Shown here: piece after piece, positions 5,574-9,073 of the stretch
How positions within the stretch are numbered: position 1 is the first letter of the stretch
Layout of the letters: every line of letters starts with the position of its first letter
DNA from: Nitrosomonadaceae bacterium
GTDB taxonomy: Bacteria; Pseudomonadota; Gammaproteobacteria; Burkholderiales; Nitrosomonadaceae
Direction of reading: 5' to 3'
Assembly (NCBI GenBank): GCA_024644425.1
Contig: JAHELA010000059.1
Coordinates: 1-9,073 of the forward strand
Length of the DNA stretch: 9,073 nt
The notes under the pieces: model-generated
Told to the model about the DNA's origin: nothing
Databases searched by the model: none
The model's input: only the letters and a program-made list of their open reading frames with translations
Translations under genes and position numbers: made by a program

Positions 5574-8500
5574 TTTGTATTGTATCTCGTCCATGTAGTA
5601 TTCGATAGAGTGCTGGTAACACCAACAGCGATAGTAGCGATTGTGAAAGAGTGCCACCAATCATTACTGTTGCTAGTGTTCGTTGTACTTCTGCGCCAGT
5701 GCTAGTACTGATTGCCATTGGCAGAAAGCCAAGACCTTCTACACATGTTGTCATTAGAACTGGGCGCAACCTGAGTAGAGATCCATTTAAAATGGCGTTG
5801 TCCAAAGTAGCACCCTCTATCCGCAGGTTACGTATAAACGATATCAATACTAGTCCATCTAGTACTGCTACTCCAGACATAGCTATGAAGCCAACACCTG
5901 CAGAAACAGATAAAGGAATATCTCGTAACCACAGAGCTAGAATCCCACCAATGATAGCTAATGGAACTGAAACAAATACCAATAAAACATCACGGCCATT
6001 TCCGAGCATAGTGTAAAGTAAAAGTAACACTAGTCCAAGAGCAAGTGGGATCACTATTTGAAGCCGCTGGGCTGCAGACAATAGTTGTTCAAATTGTCCT
6101 CCCCATGTTACCCAGTATCCTGAAGGAAGTTGTAATTTCTCGCTGATGAGTTCTTCAGCCTCGTTGACGAAAGAACCAAGGTCACGTCCACGAATATTTG
6201 TGGTGACGACTACTCTACGTTTGCCATTTTCCCGGCTTACTTGATTAGGTCCTTGGACTAGATCAAGGTTGGCCACCTCCCCTAAAGCAACATAGGCTGG
6301 TGAGCCAGCTAAGGGAATACTTGTAATACTATCCGTACTAAAAGTTGGGAGTCTGATCGGCAAACGCCTAAGCGCTTCAATATTGCCACGTAATGATTCA
6401 GGCAAACGTACTTGCAGATTGAAGCGACGGTCTCCCTCATAGACAATACCAGCGGTTTTTCCACCAATAGCAATACTGATAGTATCCTGTACATCAGCTA
6501 CGTTTAAACCATAGCGCGACATTTTTGCACGATCCATGTGGACGGAGAATACCGTCAATCCAGCGATTTGTTCGGTTCTTACATCTGCAGCACCCGGGAT
6601 GGTTACAAGTAGCTCTTCAATTTCTTTTCCTACAGCGAGGAGGGTGTTCAGGTTATCGCCAAATACTTTTACTGCAACATCTGCTCGCACACCTGACAGT
6701 AGTTCATTAAATCGCATTTGTATCGGCTGAGTAAATTCGTACTTATTGCCCGGAACTTTCTGTACCATCTGTTCCATTTCAGAAATCAGATCCAACTTAT
6801 TATGGCGTGGCCCTAACCATTCTGATTTCGGTTTGAGAATGATAAAAACATCAGCAACGTTCGGTGGCATCGGGTCAGTCGCAATTTCGGCGGTTCCGAT
6901 CTTGGTGAAGACTTTGTCTACTTCGGGGAATGTCTTAATTGTTTTCTCCAGCTCAGTTTGCATTTCAATAGCTGTGGTAAGGCTCGTTCCTGGGATGCGA
7001 ATTGCATGGAGAGCAATATCCCCCTCGTCGAGGTTAGGCATAAACTCCAAGCCTATACGGGTTGTAAGTAAACCAGACAGCACTACAATAACTATAGCTA
7101 TGGTGAGAGCTAGCTCCCTATTTCTCATAGCATAGGTCAATGCAGGCTTATAGATTTTCTTAGTCCATGCTACTAAGGCACTTTCTTTTTCTACCATTTT
7201 TCCAGAGAGAAATAGAGCAACTGCTGCTGGAACAAATGTAATAGAAAGTATCATTGCTCCCAGTAATGCCATAATGACAGTGAAAGCCATAGGGTGGAAC
7301 ATTTTTCCTTCTACACCAGATAAAGCAAATACAGGCAAATAAACCACCATAATAATGACTTGTCCATAAAGCAAAGCCCGTCGCACTTCCTTGGATGCAT
7401 CAAAGACAATTCCAAAGCGCTCAGTGGAGGTTAATTCTCGATTCAGCCTTTTTTGCTCAAGGGCTAGACGCCGAATACAGTTTTCTACAATAATGACAGC
7501 ACCGTCGACGATGATGCCAAAATCAAGTGCACCCAGGCTAAGTAAGTTGGCACTAACATGATTAGTGACCATTCCACTAAACGTAAATAACATCGAGAGT
7601 GGAATAACGAGTGCGGTAATCAATGCAGCACGTAAGTTACCGAGAGATATGAATAACACAACAATTACCAACGCAGCACCTTCAAACAAGTTATTTGCGA
7701 CGGTTTGAATAGTTTTATCCACTAAGGTAGTGCGATTATAGACAGGAGTTGCAACTACATTTGTAGGTAAGCTACGGTTTATCTCCATTAATTTCTTAGC
7801 AGTTGCTATGGAGACGGTACGGCTATTTTCTCCTATTAACATATGAGCAGTGCCCAGTACCACTTCTTCGCCATTCTGGGTAGCAGCACCATTTCGTAAT
7901 TCCTTGCCTATTAGAATGTCGGCAACATTCTTGATACGTATCGGTACACCTTTGTGGCTACCCAGAATAATTTCACCTATTTCATCTAGATTCGATACTT
8001 GTCCAGGTATTCGGACTAAAAATTGTTCGCCGCTTTTTTCGAAATAACCAGCACCCACGTTAAGATTGTTGCGCTGTAGTGCAATAACGATATCTTTTAG
8101 CGTTAATCCGAAAGAAATAAGTTTCTCTGGATAGGGAGTGACATGAAATTGCTTAACGAAACCACCAACCGAGTTGACCTCTGTTACGCCTTTGACTGTA
8201 CGTAGCTGTGGTTTGATGATCCAGTCTTGAATTTCTCGCAAGTCAATTGGGGTATACGATGTTCCATCTGGTTTTTTAGCACCTTCTTCAGCATTGACAA
8301 CGTACATAAAGATTTCACCAAGACCCGTGGAGATTGGCCCCATCGTGGGCACGATCCCGACAGGTAGCATACCTTTAGCCTCCTGAATCCGTTGATTTAC
8401 CAATTGTCGGGCAAAGTATATGTCAGTACCATCCTTGAAGATCACTGTGACCTGTGATAGTCCATAGCGAGAAATGGAGCGTGTATATTCGAGATTGGGA

Positions 8501-8727
8501 AGTCCTGCCATGGACCGCTCGATAGGGAAGGTTACGCGTTGCTCAGCTTCCATCGGTGAATAGCCGACTGCCTGAGTATTGATCTGCACCTGTATGTTGG
8601 TAATATCTGGCACGGCATCAATAGGTAGTCGCTGGTAGCTATAGACTCCAAGCGCGGCCATGATGATCACCCCTATCAGGACAAGCCAGCTTTTGTGTAT
8701 GGATACGCGTAAAATATGTTCAAGCAT
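5563..8727 (-). CDS. czcA: CzcA-type heavy-metal efflux RND pump
   Basis: 1054 residues, near the length of characterised CzcA proteins. It is the inner-membrane, proton-driven pump of a CBA exporter, moving divalent cations from periplasm or cytosol to outside. The layout is TM1 (about 13-30), a periplasmic porter half, TM2-TM6 (about 350-507), TM7 (about 541-557), a second porter half, then TM8-TM12 (about 889-1041). The TM4 signature DFGIIVDGAVIIVEN carries Asp402, Asp408 and Glu415, the same numbers as the relay residues in Cupriavidus metallidurans CzcA. It matches the Co/Zn/Cd-type (HME1/HME3) motif and not the CusA Cu/Ag motif. Other family blocks are PIDAVPDITN (35-44), ATDPMPPNVADVF (616-628) and TGAEVQRTLATVMIGG (1010-1025), where Thr replaces the usual Pro in VQRPLAT. 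The start is ATG with only a weak AAAGAAA upstream. It follows the fusion-protein gene by 58 bp, the usual czcBA order. The metal specificity is inferred; no regulator is in view. Confidence 0.95.
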   Translation of the reverse strand: MLEHILRVSIHKSWLVLIGVIIMAALGVYSYQRLPIDAVPDITNIQVQINTQAVGYSPMEAEQRVTFPIERSMAGLPNLEYTRSISRYGLSQVTVIFKDGTDIYFARQLVNQRIQEAKGMLPVGIVPTMGPISTGLGEIFMYVVNAEEGAKKPDGTSYTPIDLREIQDWIIKPQLRTVKGVTEVNSVGGFVKQFHVTPYPEKLISFGLTLKDIVIALQRNNLNVGAGYFEKSGEQFLVRIPGQVSNLDEIGEIILGSHKGVPIRIKNVADILIGKELRNGAATQNGEEVVLGTAHMLIGENSRTVSIATAKKLMEINRSLPTNVVATPVYNRTTLVDKTIQTVANNLFEGAALVIVVLFISLGNLRAALITALVIPLSMLFTFSGMVTNHVSANLLSLGALDFGIIVDGAVIIVENCIRRLALEQKRLNRELTSTERFGIVFDASKEVRRALLYGQVIIMVVYLPVFALSGVEGKMFHPMAFTVIMALLGAMILSITFVPAAVALFLSGKMVEKESALVAWTKKIYKPALTYAMRNRELALTIAIVIVVLSGLLTTRIGLEFMPNLDEGDIALHAIRIPGTSLTTAIEMQTELEKTIKTFPEVDKVFTKIGTAEIATDPMPPNVADVFIILKPKSEWLGPRHNKLDLISEMEQMVQKVPGNKYEFTQPIQMRFNELLSGVRADVAVKVFGDNLNTLLAVGKEIEELLVTIPGAADVRTEQIAGLTVFSVHMDRAKMSRYGLNVADVQDTISIAIGGKTAGIVYEGDRRFNLQVRLPESLRGNIEALRRLPIRLPTFSTDSITSIPLAGSPAYVALGEVANLDLVQGPNQVSRENGKRRVVVTTNIRGRDLGSFVNEAEELISEKLQLPSGYWVTWGGQFEQLLSAAQRLQIVIPLALGLVLLLLYTMLGNGRDVLLVFVSVPLAIIGGILALWLRDIPLSVSAGVGFIAMSGVAVLDGLVLISFIRNLRIEGATLDNAILNGSLLRLRPVLMTTCVEGLGFLPMAISTSTGAEVQRTLATVMIGGTLSQSLLSLLVLPALYRILHGRDTIQKNI

Positions 8728-8785
8728 AATTTTCTTTAGCTAGTTTCTTGGAGTTATCCAGTAAGCATATGGACAGCTAATCTAC

Positions 8786-9073
8786 CTAATGGTCATAAGA
8801 GGTATTGGTCTTACCTAATTCAGCCTTGATAGCAAAACTGTTACCTGCTGCATATTGCTCGCCGGCTGAGAACCCCTTTAACACTTCCACCATTTTTCCA
8901 TCGTTACGTCCCAGTTCTAGCGGACGTACTTCGAAGTACTCTCCATAGCGGCCAAACACAACTGAGCTGTTACGTATCGTCTGAATAGCATCCATTGATA
9001 TGGCAACTGGTACCTGAATTTCTTCTGTTACCAATTCTGCATTTATAAACATACCTGGGCGCCATCTACCATC
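8786..9073 (-). CDS. czcB: CzcB-type membrane fusion protein, C-terminal part (runs off the edge)
   Basis: The frame stays open to the right edge. The visible 95 residues begin DGRWRPGMFINAELV, the conserved beta-barrel segment of RND membrane-fusion (HlyD/CusB-like) adaptors, continue with VPVAISMDAIQTI, and then show the membrane-proximal domain (VFGRYGEYFEVRPLELGRND, VLKGFSAGEQYAAGNSFAIKAELGK). The protein ends SYDH, as many CzcB homologues end in a His/Asp-rich tail. The adaptor links the inner-membrane pump to an outer-membrane channel. An internal ATG at 9052 is not the start, because the seven codons upstream of it are also conserved. A czcC-like channel gene would be expected further upstream, off the window. 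Confidence 0.9.
   Translation of the reverse strand, partial: DGRWRPGMFINAELVTEEIQVPVAISMDAIQTIRNSSVVFGRYGEYFEVRPLELGRNDGKMVEVLKGFSAGEQYAAGNSFAIKAELGKTNTSYDH

Noticed and set aside
5651..8047. Several plus-strand frames opposite the metal pump gene.
   Set aside because: They are antisense shadows of a clearly coding 1054-residue pump; none has a recognisable domain or ribosome site.

Overview
The window is AT-rich chromosomal DNA from a Gram-negative bacterium. Three predicted proteins carry lipobox signal peptides with no Asp at +2, which predicts outer-membrane sorting. There is also a tripartite RND metal exporter. The gene set (COG4324-type lipoprotein peptidase, CzcBA exporter, caspase-family protein, cNMP/GGDEF protein) would suit an AT-rich betaproteobacterium such as the Nitrosomonas lineage. 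That placement is inference from gene content and protein style, and is not proven here.

Layout, left to right. (1) The left edge holds the last 40 codons of a plus-strand caspase-family (peptidase C14) gene, whose end overlaps the 3' end of a small convergent lipoprotein gene by 28 bp. (2) A plus-strand block follows: a diguanylate cyclase with an N-terminal cyclic-nucleotide-binding-like domain, then a compact alpha/beta hydrolase (TTG start) with a HELAH zinc peptidase lipoprotein gene 10 bp behind it. (3) A minus-strand class-I SAM O-methyltransferase of the cation-dependent type converges on that block. (4) A 397-bp AT-rich gap leads to a tiny single-span membrane protein on the plus strand. 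Its 3' side has a strong long hairpin and faces a BamE/OmlA-like small lipoprotein on the minus strand. (5) The right third is a minus-strand metal-efflux operon: the C-terminus of a CzcB-type membrane-fusion protein (cut by the window edge) followed by a complete 1054-residue CzcA-type pump.

How the genes work together. CzcB and CzcA are two parts of one trans-envelope exporter for divalent cations; the pump keeps the D402/D408/E415 relay of CzcA and does not carry the Cu/Ag (CusA) signature. The hydrolase and peptidase are probably co-transcribed. The GGEEF protein should make c-di-GMP under product inhibition, but its sensory domain lacks the Arg that canonical cAMP receptors use. The other genes look like independent units.

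No mobile element, CRISPR array, tRNA or rRNA is visible. I found no convincing undescribed multi-gene system. The most useful extras are the hidden caspase C-terminus, an in-frame 18-bp tandem duplication in the first lipoprotein, the degenerate cNMP pocket, and a 13-bp-stem hairpin between two convergent genes.
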